Below, one piece after another: positions 50,529 through 59,001 of a stretch of 64,000 nucleotides of DNA (the first letter of the stretch is position 1; every line of letters begins with the position of its first letter). Where the stretch lies: contig NZ_CP048031.1 in the NCBI RefSeq assembly GCF_010092445.1, positions 434,001-498,000 of the forward strand, read 5' to 3'. The position numbers and the translations under genes were made by a program. A model generated the notes under the pieces. That model had not been told where the DNA came from. It did not search any database and was given only the letters and a program-made list of their open reading frames with translations. The stretch is from Shewanella sp. Arc9-LZ (GTDB taxonomy: Bacteria > Pseudomonadota > Gammaproteobacteria > Enterobacterales > Shewanellaceae).

Positions 50529-50957
50529 ATGAAACTGACTTTTAATCCAAGCCAGTGCTTTCGTGTGCCCGAAGCGCTTTACAGCATATTCAACAACGAA
50601 CTATCCAAGGTAACGGTTCTGCAGGAAGAGATAACAGGTATAACCTTTAATTTTAGAGATCCTGGTTACTCAGCAGATGATGGCGGTTACCACCCCGTGG
50701 AAATTCGCGTCATCAAATCCACCAGCAACAATGGTCATTGGGGTTTTGAATATATCACCGACTTTAGCTTTCAAGGTCAACCTTATCCTGAGCTAGTTAA
50801 AGAGATCGATGTATGTTTTATCACTCAGCAGGTTTATACCTTGTACGGTGGTTATTTAGAAAAAGAAGATGGAAATGAGCTTATCGAACTATTACTGACT
50901 AACTTCATCAGCTATGTAGAGATGGAAATATTCAGCGTAAAAATTTCGTTTGATTGA
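50529..50957 (+). CDS. DUF2787-like protein
   Basis: The 142-residue protein has the pattern GITFNFRDPGYSADDGGYHPVEIRV and YITDFSFQGQPYPELVKEIDV. I associate this pattern with the DUF2787 family, common on integrative elements of Vibrio and Shewanella. The function is unknown. AGGAAAACATA precedes the ATG. Confidence 0.7.
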   Translation: MKLTFNPSQCFRVPEALYSIFNNELSKVTVLQEEITGITFNFRDPGYSADDGGYHPVEIRVIKSTSNNGHWGFEYITDFSFQGQPYPELVKEIDVCFITQQVYTLYGGYLEKEDGNELIELLLTNFISYVEMEIFSVKISFD

Positions 50958-51126
50958 GCAGAAGTGCCTTTTATAGACAGGGGTAAGTTTAAGAAAAATC
51001 AGAGTCAAAAAATGTCAGTCATTACACCAAGGAAGTAGTGGTGTGATGACTTGCTTACCTCAAGTCAATCTAACTGAAAGCCGGATTAATCATTCGGCGA
51101 GCAGTATAACAGCGGAGAAATGGACA

Positions 51127-51279
51127 ATGAGCAACACAAATTCAGACAATGGTGTGCTTTCAAATGGCGCTGTAAAAGGTGCAACCACAGGTATTTTAAT
51201 TGGCGCAAGATTTGGCCCACAGGGTATGGCTGTTGGGGCTATTATTGGTGGTGTTGTTGGGTTTGTTATGGATGATTAA
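51127..51279 (+). CDS. 50-residue glycine-zipper peptide
   Basis: The start at 51127 has GGAGA eight bases upstream; a longer frame to 51043 lacks a ribosome site. After a polar N-terminus, GAVKGATTGILIGARFGPQG and MAVGAIIGGVVGFVM form small-residue zippers across a hydrophobic stretch. This composition fits a membrane-inserting peptide of bacteriocin, holin-like or toxin type, or a simple glycine-zipper protein. The role is unknown. Confidence 0.55.
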   Translation: MSNTNSDNGVLSNGAVKGATTGILIGARFGPQGMAVGAIIGGVVGFVMDD

Positions 51280-51542
51280 TCATTAATTTAAAAAATGGGC
51301 AGGTAGGGCGAGCTCATTTTTTTTTCAGTGCGCTAAAAAATAGAATTTTAATAGCTTGGACTGTGCTGGCTATCCCATATTTTTTTACCTCTTGTACGCA
51401 AATAGAGGATAGTGCGAAGTGGGAATTCTATGATTAGTTAATTTAATCATGAAGTTAATACAGTATGTAATTTCTCTATTGGGGGATAGAGAATAATTAC
51501 ATTCGAAGAAGTGATAAACGGCAATTGAAAAAATAACACTCT
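51280..51542. other. non-coding stretch between the glycine-zipper gene and the hsdR remnant
   Basis: AT-rich DNA with stop codons in all frames and no recognised element. It probably represents deletion scar sequence. Confidence 0.4.
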
Positions 51543-51692
51543 CCCAGCTTGAGCAGTCCTGGTTGGCAAACCACCACAGGTGGCGAGCGAGAAGTTCAAA
51601 AGTCTCTTCGAAAAGCTTTGCTTAAGTACAAGCTGCATACCGATCAAGTGCTGTTTGATAGAGCTTACGGGTACATAAAGGAATATTACTAA
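51543..51692 (+). pseudogene. C-terminal remnant of a type I restriction subunit (hsdR)
   Basis: In frame before TAA at 51690-51692 the plus strand encodes PGWQTTTGGEREVQKSLRKA, then LLKYKLHTDQVLFDRAYGYI and KEYY. This matches the extreme C-terminus of many type I HsdR proteins. A stop at 51534 closes the frame, and no start or helicase domain precedes it. The rest of the gene is missing. A good terminator follows, as expected at the end of an old operon. Confidence 0.75.
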
Positions 51693-51705
51693 CCTATTTG
51701 ATAGC

Positions 51706-51739
51706 CACCCTAATTTCTAATTGAAATTGGGGTGATTTT
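51706..51739 (+). terminator. terminator behind the hsdR remnant
   Basis: CACCCTAATTTC/GAAATTGGGGTG (one G-T pair) followed by ATTTTG. Confidence 0.75.
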
Positions 51740-51810
51740 GTTGGATATAGAATAGTTGTTTAGTTCGCTTTATTTTGAGTAAAGTAGTTAAAAACAATTG
51801 GTTACTAGGA

Positions 51811-51832
51811 AGTATGATTTACTCGTAGGGGA
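51811..51832 (+). repeat. left 22-bp direct repeat, candidate att site
   Basis: AGTAT then GATTTACTCGTAGGGGA. The same 22 bases with one change recur in the same orientation at 58555-58576. The pair exactly brackets the recombinase-excisionase-polymerase module. Confidence 0.8.
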
Positions 51833-51855
51833 TAACACTAATTCATCTGTATTTG

Positions 51856-53220
51856 TTAGTTCTGAATGTTAATTATGTATTCGGATTTATCAAAGTGGAT
51901 TTTATCATCGGCACTTAGGTCAGATAATGAGTTTAGGTAATATACCCATAGGGTTAAGTGCTCTTTAAGCTTATCTTCATCAAGTTTTTCATAGCTAGCT
52001 ATTTCGAGAGGTGTTGCTTTTAGTGCTGTTTTCGCAGGGTTTGTTTGGAAATCGTCCGGTATATCGTGACCGAAATTGTTCAGCGTCGTACTGCTTGCAT
52101 AGCCAAAGTTATTATTTTTTGTTTTTATTTGGTCTCTTTTAATGCCTTGTTTTACATATGGAATATCAATTTTGTTGTCGATGGCGCTTATAGTTACACG
52201 ATTACTCTTTTTAACGACCTCTATTGAGTAAGTCAATTGTTCGTCTGTCTTCAACCATTTATCCAGTAATTTGGTGAAATTCATACCGCTATTATTACAT
52301 CGACACCATAGCAATAACCTTTTAGCGAAGGGATCTCCTGCGTAAGTAGGCTTATTTTCTTTGTATGCGAGGGCAATTAATGAAATCGTTAATGAGCCTA
52401 TTTGGAAGGTTGGCTGAGTGGGTATGGTGTTGCGTTTATTGAGTGCCAGAGATATGTATGCTGATTTATCTGGTATTGACTGTAGATGACTGCTTTTTAT
52501 TGTATTTAACCTATTAATTATCCAGCTATTATTTATCGAGCCATGTGACTTCCATTTTTTCTTTATCAAGAACGGGATTAACGCGTCAAATAGGTCTTCA
52601 TTATTGGTGATATTTAAGACAGATTTGAATGTTTTAATTAATGAATGGTTATCTTCAAACCAACACGTTAGGCTTTGATCTAATTGGTTTACTTCTTTTT
52701 TAATCACATTCTTTTGGGTTGCATGACTTAAGAGTGGGAAGCTGTTATTTGGAGGGGCTAGATGATCGAAGAATATGTGATTATTGCGTATTCTACCCGA
52801 AAGTGAAAACACCTCGTTATCTGCGTTAATGCCCTCGTTATTTGTTCGTTTTGCTTTGATATTCGGCACATCTTCAACACCGTCTATTGTTAAATATGTA
52901 TAAGAAAAAGAATTCATATAGTTGTGCGTTTTATTTAAGTGTGCAATTTCTTTAAACACCTTTGATTCACTTGGCAATTTAATGCTTTGATCGAACGTTT
53001 GATTAAATAGACTGATTACTGAACGGTGGGATAGTTTAAAACGTTTCATCAAAAATATTAGGGTAAGGGTTAACGTCGGCTCGATAGTCGATTTACTTGT
53101 TTGCAGCCATTTCTCATACATTTTTTTATCAATGAATAAATATGCTTCTTTTGCCCTCGCCATAATCCACTCACTCGTCAATATTACCAATATGATAGCG
53201 ATACATATTAGCAAAAACAC
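51856..53220 (-). CDS. unknown protein of the polymerase element
   Basis: The product has up to 454 residues from a GTG at 53218-53220. An ATG at 53161-53163 would give 435 residues and remove a hydrophobic segment (LLICIAIILVILTSEWI). The longer form would be membrane-anchored. The body is Lys/Asn/Ser-rich with no motif I recognise (YLTIDGVEDVPNIKAKR, LLLWCRCNNSGMNFTKLL). It is divergent from the recombinase, across a strong hairpin. Confidence 0.7.
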   Translation of the reverse strand: MFLLICIAIILVILTSEWIMARAKEAYLFIDKKMYEKWLQTSKSTIEPTLTLTLIFLMKRFKLSHRSVISLFNQTFDQSIKLPSESKVFKEIAHLNKTHNYMNSFSYTYLTIDGVEDVPNIKAKRTNNEGINADNEVFSLSGRIRNNHIFFDHLAPPNNSFPLLSHATQKNVIKKEVNQLDQSLTCWFEDNHSLIKTFKSVLNITNNEDLFDALIPFLIKKKWKSHGSINNSWIINRLNTIKSSHLQSIPDKSAYISLALNKRNTIPTQPTFQIGSLTISLIALAYKENKPTYAGDPFAKRLLLWCRCNNSGMNFTKLLDKWLKTDEQLTYSIEVVKKSNRVTISAIDNKIDIPYVKQGIKRDQIKTKNNNFGYASSTTLNNFGHDIPDDFQTNPAKTALKATPLEIASYEKLDEDKLKEHLTLWVYYLNSLSDLSADDKIHFDKSEYIINIQN

Positions 53221-53257
53221 TTCAAAACCACTTCACTATTAATTCCAGTAATATTTA

Positions 53258-53291
53258 ACTCACTATAAAAAATCTTTTTTTTATAGTGAGT
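53258..53291. repeat. 15-bp perfect-stem hairpin in the divergent region
   Basis: ACTCACTATAAAAAA and TTTTTTATAGTGAGT with a 4-base loop. It lies just upstream of the unknown gene (minus) and 270 bp before the recombinase (plus). Operator, replication-related structure or insulating terminator are all possible. Confidence 0.7.
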
Positions 53292-53564
53292 AATTTGTTT
53301 ATTGATATAAAAATCAATGGTTAACGGCGTTCGTTTGTCTCAAGCTATCTTCCTCGGCCCACTAAAAAGCAACATAAAAAGTGTGATTTACATCTAAGCC
53401 TTGTAATACGTGGTATGGCGACTTTTCATAAAGGTACGTTCGGGTATTTTGTCCAATAAAAGCTTATTTTGGTTTGACTCTAAGCAACTGGTTTTAAAGT
53501 GGTTATCGTTTATCTTTGTTCTCAGATTACACGGGCTAACACTATTTAACTTTGAGACAAAATC

Positions 53565-54749
53565 ATGAAGAAAGTATCGATTGGGAAATTTACCCAGAAG
53601 AAATTAGAAAACTTGCCTTTACTCAAACCCGGTGAGGATAAAGTTGCTTATTTGGGAGGGGATGAGCGGATTCTAGCAGTGCCAAATTTAAAAAGAACGC
53701 CTATTGTTGTTGCGATGAATTATAGCGGTGAGCGGTACTATAAAACGGTTGGAAACTTACGTGACAACACTTGGAAAGAGCTAGAGAAACGCTCTTACGA
53801 TTTTATTGGAAAGATCGTTAATGAAAAATTTGAAACGCGATCTACCATTACGGTTAACGAATTTCTTAATGATGTTGTGCTGCCATACTCAACAAAACAC
53901 CATAAGGATAGTAAGGGTTTTGAGCAACGTCTTAACCCGTTTGTTGCAGCTCACGGTGATGACTATGTAAGCAATATCACTAAGCTCCACATTGTTACAC
54001 TGCTAAATGGATTATCTGACGGTCGAGCATCTGCAACGCTTGCTCGGTACTTAGCTGCTTGTTCCAAATTTATGTCTCTGGCGATTGAGCACGAAATAAT
54101 TGAGAAAAATCCATGTTTAGGAATTAAAAAACCTAAAGAGAGCCCTCGTATTAAACGGTTCTTATCAAAGGCTGAGATTCCGGCATTTATTGAAGCCGTT
54201 TTTCGAGATTCAAATCCAATTCACGCCTTATGTTTGCTGCTTTCTCTAATGACTGGTTTGCGTCAAGGGAATGTACGTTCAATTGAATTAAGTTGGTTTA
54301 GTGCCGAATTTGCTGTTCTCCATATTCCCGACTCTAAATCTGGTCGTCCTATTTCTCATCCATTGAGTCCTGTTGCTATTGATGTAGTCAAATTGGCTCT
54401 CGCTTATAGCGATGGCGTCTTCCTTTTCCCTAGTCGAATTCCTAGAAATTTCATGAGTAAGCCTAGCAAATGTATTGCACGAATTCGTTGTTACGTTCAA
54501 GAAAAAACAGGCGTTACTGCGCATTTTCATGCACATATTTTAAGAAAAACCTTTGCGACTAATCAGCTGCTCGTTACAGGTGATTTAAACCTAGTCCGTG
54601 AGAGTTTAGGGCACGCGGATATGAAAACGACCTTGATTTACGCCTTTAATCAAAACGACAAGTTACTTGATGCCAACACTAAAACGGGCGAAGCCATGCT
54701 TGGTGGCCGCGCTTTAACTTCTTTTATGAAACAACCTGAGGAGGGTTAA
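53565..54749 (+). CDS. tyrosine recombinase of the polymerase element
   Basis: The 394-residue protein has a core-binding region around residues 90-190 (TITVNEFLNDVVLPYSTKHH). Catalytic residues are R in TGLRQGNVRS, the HILRK box (HILRKTFATNQLL), H in SLGHADMKTT and the nucleophile Tyr in LIYAF. It differs clearly from the island integrase, having no DUF4102-like N-terminus. The xis-like gene follows three bases later, so the two are co-expressed. Confidence 0.9.
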   Translation: MKKVSIGKFTQKKLENLPLLKPGEDKVAYLGGDERILAVPNLKRTPIVVAMNYSGERYYKTVGNLRDNTWKELEKRSYDFIGKIVNEKFETRSTITVNEFLNDVVLPYSTKHHKDSKGFEQRLNPFVAAHGDDYVSNITKLHIVTLLNGLSDGRASATLARYLAACSKFMSLAIEHEIIEKNPCLGIKKPKESPRIKRFLSKAEIPAFIEAVFRDSNPIHALCLLLSLMTGLRQGNVRSIELSWFSAEFAVLHIPDSKSGRPISHPLSPVAIDVVKLALAYSDGVFLFPSRIPRNFMSKPSKCIARIRCYVQEKTGVTAHFHAHILRKTFATNQLLVTGDLNLVRESLGHADMKTTLIYAFNQNDKLLDANTKTGEAMLGGRALTSFMKQPEEG

Positions 54750-54752
54750 TTT

Positions 54753-54935
54753 ATGCAAAAACGTGCTTTTAACATCGCAGAGTTCACTGAGATGTTTAGT
54801 CTGAATGAGAAAACGGTGCGAGCTAATGTATCCCGTCATCCTGAGCAACTACCCACAGTATTTAGGGTTGGTAGGAAGGTCTTATTTTCCGCTCAAGCAA
54901 TAAGAGATTGGGAGTTGAAAATGCAGGATAAATAG
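54753..54935 (+). CDS. excisionase-like helix-turn-helix protein
   Basis: The 60-residue protein has an AlpA/MerR-like winged helix pattern (NIAEFTEMFSLNEKTVRANVSR, then FRVGRKVLFSAQAIRDWE). GAGGAGGG precedes the ATG. Its position directly behind a tyrosine recombinase makes a recombination directionality factor the best guess. Confidence 0.75.
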   Translation: MQKRAFNIAEFTEMFSLNEKTVRANVSRHPEQLPTVFRVGRKVLFSAQAIRDWELKMQDK

Positions 54936-55032
54936 TTACAGCAACACAATTTATACGCCGATTTAATTGGTAAACCTTAATGATAATCGTAGTGACTAGC
55001 TACATAACTTTTAAAAACAAGTGAGTATTAAA

Positions 55033-55509
55033 ATGACTAAAGCAATATTTGATATAGATTCGAATGGTAAAGCCGTAAATGTAACGCGTTTACAAGGTAT
55101 TACTACTGTAAATCGCGATGGGATAGATCCTACAGATACACAAGCCGCAGGCGATTGGTTGATTGGGTTTGGTTCTGATGGCCATAGAGCATATTTTCTT
55201 GGTGGTGATGTGTCTCCTGAGAAGAAAGATGCAATGCTTGAAAAAATAGCAGACAACATAGGTACACGTCGTTGCCTTCCTTTACCTGATGGAGGCAAGA
55301 TAAGCGTGGATATTATCGATGAAATCTACATGAGTACCAAAACGGATTGTTTGATTATTTCGTCAATAGCGCCGAGAACACTCATATATGTTGCAGGTCA
55401 CGATTGGTTTAGTGACTTTGATGAGATGCTAAAGGCCTTATCAGAAGCTCTTGTTGATATATCAAATGGCAGAAAATCCGATTTTAAATGGGATGAATAC
55501 CTGGCGTAA
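55033..55509 (+). CDS. unknown protein of the polymerase element
   Basis: The product has 158 residues from the ATG at 55033; an in-frame GTG at 55021 is possible. It is soluble and acidic, with no recognised motif (GITTVNRDGIDPTDTQAAGD, LIISSIAPRTLIYVAGHDWF). It lies between the excisionase-like gene and the convergent polymerase gene. Confidence 0.65.
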   Translation: MTKAIFDIDSNGKAVNVTRLQGITTVNRDGIDPTDTQAAGDWLIGFGSDGHRAYFLGGDVSPEKKDAMLEKIADNIGTRRCLPLPDGGKISVDIIDEIYMSTKTDCLIISSIAPRTLIYVAGHDWFSDFDEMLKALSEALVDISNGRKSDFKWDEYLA

Positions 55510-55520
55510 GTCTTACAATT

Positions 55521-55555
55521 ATTAATAAGCCCACAATCATTACTGGGCTTATTAA
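55521..55555. terminator. bidirectional terminator between convergent genes
   Basis: ATTAATAAGCCCA/TGGGCTTATTAAT stem between the convergent stops of the 55033 gene and the polymerase. Confidence 0.8.
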
Positions 55556-55570
55556 TTAATTTACACAACA

Positions 55571-58393
55571 CTACTGTTGCATCAACCGCCTTAACTCCTC
55601 TATATCATCAGGCAAAAATAATTTTTCATAATCAAACGTTGGGAATTTTTTGACTAAATGTTTGAGTAACTTGATGACGCGATGCGTAACGGGGAACCTG
55701 CCATAAAAAACCTCTGACTTTTTTGCTGAACTTATTGCAGCTGCATTAACAGGATAGATACCCTCATCGAGCTCACTCATCCATTTAGCAAAGGCATTTT
55801 GCTTCATTCCATCAATAGTTACGCCACATAGTTCTTGAACCCATACCCGCAAAAATAGACGTTTAAACACATTGGTAATATTTTCCCCTTTTTTAATATT
55901 CATAAAATTACCTTTTCCTATGCGTTGTAAGCTCGTAGATAATTTAAAATACTCCTCCCAGTTATCCCAGTCTTCTTCCGTTTTAAGGCAATTGTTGATG
56001 CGCCATGCGTCAAAACGAGATCGTTTGAGCTTCATATCTTCAACGGTTCTGTGGGGTTTACTGAGGCATTGAAGATGACTTTTGCCATGAACGTTAACCA
56101 TACCATTTGGTATAAGATCTCTTTTAAAGTCGGGCTCGTAGTTAAGTAGCTGTTTCTTTTCAATTGAGATCATATCGCGATCAAATAAAAACATGGCTTG
56201 TGATGGCGTTAAACTTTTATTTATATAGGTGCTATCTGGGGTACGGTCTAAAAATTTATTGAGCACCCACACTTCAGGATTTTCTTCATCGGCTTCTTCA
56301 GGTAGTTGGACACCCGCACGGGCGTTAATAAATTTTGAATTCCATTCAGGATCATCATCACGAATTGCAGTTGTATAACCTCTTGTTTTCATAGCGATGA
56401 CTTGCTGCATTCTATGTTTTTCTTCTAATATGTCGCCACCGTTAGGATCTATCATATGGAACAACGACCTAAAGCGATTGCAAACAGGACTGTTTTTATC
56501 GATATCTTCAAGGCTTGAATTACATGTAAAACCATCTGTAGTTAACGCTATTACTTGTTTATCCTTCGGAACGCCTAATAAAAGCGATGAGAGAAGAGCG
56601 CGAGCGGTGCCTGATACATATGCAGCGAAAAAAGCGTTTGTTAATTCGCCCTGTTCTAGATATTTCATATTGCCCGATTTAATATCGAAAACGCGTTTAG
56701 GTCTTAAACTCATTGCTAGACGGCCGTAACAACTATTTCCTTTTTCTTTCCAGAATTTTTCCAGAAAATCATTGGCATACTGCTTAGTTTTGTAGTGTTG
56801 TCTTTTAGCTCTAACCAGTTTCATGAATGGGGTGAAAATTCGCTCATCATCAAGCCACGGGATCAGAAACCCCTGTAGTATTTCTATTTGGGCTCCTTGG
56901 TAGTGCGCTACTTCTATTTCAGCAGCAGTACAATAACAAATACCTTCTAATGGATAAACGAGCCCAAAAGGGTCTGCTCTTACAGGTAAGGAAGGGTACA
57001 TAGTGTCGTCTTTGAATTTAAACTTTACCCTCAAAAGACCGTAAACATCACCAAGAAAGTCTTCAATGTTATCCGATATTTTAATGCGATCGAAATCCAG
57101 ACTTCTCAACCCATTCAAAATCACCGTATAGCAACTTGGGGCATCGAAATCATACCATGTGTCAATGCCTGTAGGCCCCGTGATATAGCACTCATTGCGG
57201 CCACCGTGGTAGCATTCTATTGCCATCGTCTCGAAAAGGTGAGGGACACTTTTTAGTGCATAATGTTTATCCGTTATGGGTTGAAACTCTGTTGAGCCTG
57301 ACTTTTTAATCCATCTTTCAGTGACAACTTTTTCTTTACCGAAAATGCTATTAAAGTATTCTTTGAATGATTCATCTTTAAGCGTCACATCTTCTTCGAT
57401 ATTAAATATTTCTTTATACCGTACAAGCAGTGTTTCTTTGAATGCTTTTACAGCTAAACTTCCTATCGTAAACGATAAGTGGGGGTTCCCACCTTCAATG
57501 CATTCATACTGGATGACTTGCTCAATGTGCAAACACGCAATCATGGCATCGTTTATTGCATACTCTGTAAAACCATCTCTATCTTTGTTTAAGTATTCAC
57601 CCATTCGTGAAATATCATATGGTGGTGGTATCTCTTTTTTAGGACAGCCGACAAGCTCTCCAATTTTCTTTAATGATTGGAAACCTGCTGGCGCGAAGAG
57701 CATGGAATCGTAGAATGTCACTAATATTGGGTATGTATTATTACTGCCATCATTGAGCTTAAAGGGGTTGTCATCTATACGTTTTTTAAACTCTTTACCT
57801 AGATCTACAGCGTAACCATCTCGCAAACTTGCTACGGTTTTTCGCACCGAGCTGACGAGTGTTTTGATATCTTTAAACGCATTACTGAAGGTGAATAAAT
57901 CTGCTTTTAGATAATGTGCCACCAACAATATGTGTTCGGGCCATTTACTGATAACTTTTTCTTGAATGGCAGCTTGAATAACTTTAGCTAGGAAGGTTTC
58001 AAACGATAGTCTATGCTTCTTATGTCCTGAGTCTGTGAAAAATATACCTTGGCAACGTCTACCCTCAAAACTCACAACATATTGATACGATAAAACATTA
58101 TTTTGCTCGCCATCTTGTTCATACTCTGTATCGATAGATATAATTGGCTTTAATGCCGTTGGGATTCGCTTTTGTTTAAGGTGTTTCCTGATCTCTATTT
58201 GGCGTTCTTTGCTTATTTGTTTTTTTGATTTTACTTCTCGCATATTATTATTTTTAATATTATCGCGATTTCTACTAGAGCTGGACTTATCATCAATGCC
58301 GTAACTTGATTCTAAATCATCAGCCTCTGCAGTACTGTTATTTTCTGGCTTCTCAGGAGCATCCAGATAGCTTTCCTCGAAATCATCTTTCAT
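55571..58393 (-). CDS. family-B DNA polymerase, probable primer-independent PolB (piPolB)
   Basis: The product has 940 residues from the ATG at 58391-58393 (AAGGA upstream); a TTG at 58420 is less likely. A polar tail of about 80 residues is followed by a 3'-5' exonuclease: Exo I SIDTEYE (D88, E90), Exo II AHYLKADLF and Exo III YAINDA. The polymerase has motif A DFDAPSCYT (about 417), motif B KEKGNSCYG (Kx3NSxYG, about 548) and motif C TTDGF (about 617), with Thr where most PolBs have Asp. The layout matches protein-primed-type PolBs of mobile elements. The divergent motif C and the recombinase neighbours favour piPolB, which can start synthesis without a primer. Confidence 0.78.
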   Translation of the reverse strand: MKDDFEESYLDAPEKPENNSTAEADDLESSYGIDDKSSSSRNRDNIKNNNMREVKSKKQISKERQIEIRKHLKQKRIPTALKPIISIDTEYEQDGEQNNVLSYQYVVSFEGRRCQGIFFTDSGHKKHRLSFETFLAKVIQAAIQEKVISKWPEHILLVAHYLKADLFTFSNAFKDIKTLVSSVRKTVASLRDGYAVDLGKEFKKRIDDNPFKLNDGSNNTYPILVTFYDSMLFAPAGFQSLKKIGELVGCPKKEIPPPYDISRMGEYLNKDRDGFTEYAINDAMIACLHIEQVIQYECIEGGNPHLSFTIGSLAVKAFKETLLVRYKEIFNIEEDVTLKDESFKEYFNSIFGKEKVVTERWIKKSGSTEFQPITDKHYALKSVPHLFETMAIECYHGGRNECYITGPTGIDTWYDFDAPSCYTVILNGLRSLDFDRIKISDNIEDFLGDVYGLLRVKFKFKDDTMYPSLPVRADPFGLVYPLEGICYCTAAEIEVAHYQGAQIEILQGFLIPWLDDERIFTPFMKLVRAKRQHYKTKQYANDFLEKFWKEKGNSCYGRLAMSLRPKRVFDIKSGNMKYLEQGELTNAFFAAYVSGTARALLSSLLLGVPKDKQVIALTTDGFTCNSSLEDIDKNSPVCNRFRSLFHMIDPNGGDILEEKHRMQQVIAMKTRGYTTAIRDDDPEWNSKFINARAGVQLPEEADEENPEVWVLNKFLDRTPDSTYINKSLTPSQAMFLFDRDMISIEKKQLLNYEPDFKRDLIPNGMVNVHGKSHLQCLSKPHRTVEDMKLKRSRFDAWRINNCLKTEEDWDNWEEYFKLSTSLQRIGKGNFMNIKKGENITNVFKRLFLRVWVQELCGVTIDGMKQNAFAKWMSELDEGIYPVNAAAISSAKKSEVFYGRFPVTHRVIKLLKHLVKKFPTFDYEKLFLPDDIEELRRLMQQ

Positions 58394-58482
58394 CTGCTTT
58401 TCCTTGCTGTAATAGAGCAATGATAATAACCGATTGTCAAGGTGAGTAAGGAAATATTTATTGAATTTTAGATGAAGAGAGC

Positions 58483-58498
58483 ACTAAAAATTTTTAGT
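58483..58498. repeat. 16-bp perfect palindrome upstream of the polymerase gene
   Basis: ACTAAAAATTTTTAGT lies 90 bp upstream of the polymerase start. It may be an operator or part of an origin; no protein is known to bind it. Confidence 0.45.
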
Positions 58499-58554
58499 AA
58501 TTGTTAGTGAGTTACTTTTTGTGCAAAATACTGATAAATAAGGTATTAAATAAT

Positions 58555-58576
58555 AGTAGGATTTACTCGTAGGGGA
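58555..58576 (+). repeat. right 22-bp direct repeat, candidate att site
   Basis: AGTAG then GATTTACTCGTAGGGGA, matching 51811-51832 at 21 of 22 bases; the match ends on both sides beyond this. Confidence 0.8.
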
Positions 58577-58696
58577 AACTATCATTATACAATAGATGAA
58601 TTTTGCAACGTCGACCCAACGTCTGTCGTTGCTTTCAGGTCTTGAGTTCTAACTTACTTCTGCCCCATTGTTGGTTTAAGAACCTAATCACTACGA

Positions 58697-58722
58697 TTAG
58701 CTATTTTTGCAAAAATAGCTAA
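58697..58722. promoter_or_regulatory. perfect 26-bp palindrome, probable operator of the defence-type operon
   Basis: TTAGCTATTTTTG meets CAAAAATAGCTAA with no loop. It lies 37 bp upstream of the small HTH-like gene, where a promoter would be. The obvious candidate ligand is that gene's own product. Confidence 0.65.
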
Positions 58723-58759
58723 AGTAGCTAGAAGCTGTTTTGCCTAGTGTGGATACGTT

Positions 58760-58996
58760 GTGAACAAAGAAATTATAGAAGAAATTAAGCAAGCACTTGC
58801 CTCCGCCCCTCGCAATAAGTACATGGCCGAATTACATCTTCAGTCCATCAAATATGCTGATGAATTAGGAAATATTACGGCTAGAGAATTTTGTGAGGAA
58901 GTCGGATTGAGGCCTAGTTACGCCACTGAGTTTAGTAAGATGAGAAATCTTACAGCAAGGCTCAAAGCTGCTGGTTTAGATACAAGGAAGGTTTAA
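58760..58996 (+). CDS. small putative DNA-binding regulator of the defence-type operon
   Basis: The 78-residue helical protein starts at GTG. The segment NITAREFCEEVGLRPSYATEFSKMRNLTARL looks like a helix-turn-helix (EFCEEVGL-R-PSYATEF). Its stop is six bases before the helicase start, so it is the first gene of the operon. It may be an autoregulator like the control proteins of restriction systems. This role is inferred from position and the palindrome upstream. Confidence 0.6.
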   Translation: MNKEIIEEIKQALASAPRNKYMAELHLQSIKYADELGNITAREFCEEVGLRPSYATEFSKMRNLTARLKAAGLDTRKV

Positions 58997-59001
58997 ACAG
59001 T

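Larger units (their letters stand above)
51811..58576. mobile_element. compact pipolin-like element (about 6.7 kb between direct repeats)
   Basis: The direct repeats enclose five genes: an unknown 454-codon gene, a tyrosine recombinase, an excisionase-like HTH gene, an unknown 162-codon-class gene and a family-B polymerase with piPolB features. Pipolins are defined by piPolB and often carry recombinases. That the two repeats are its true ends is inference. The alternative is that the whole tRNA-Pro island is the pipolin. Confidence 0.6.
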
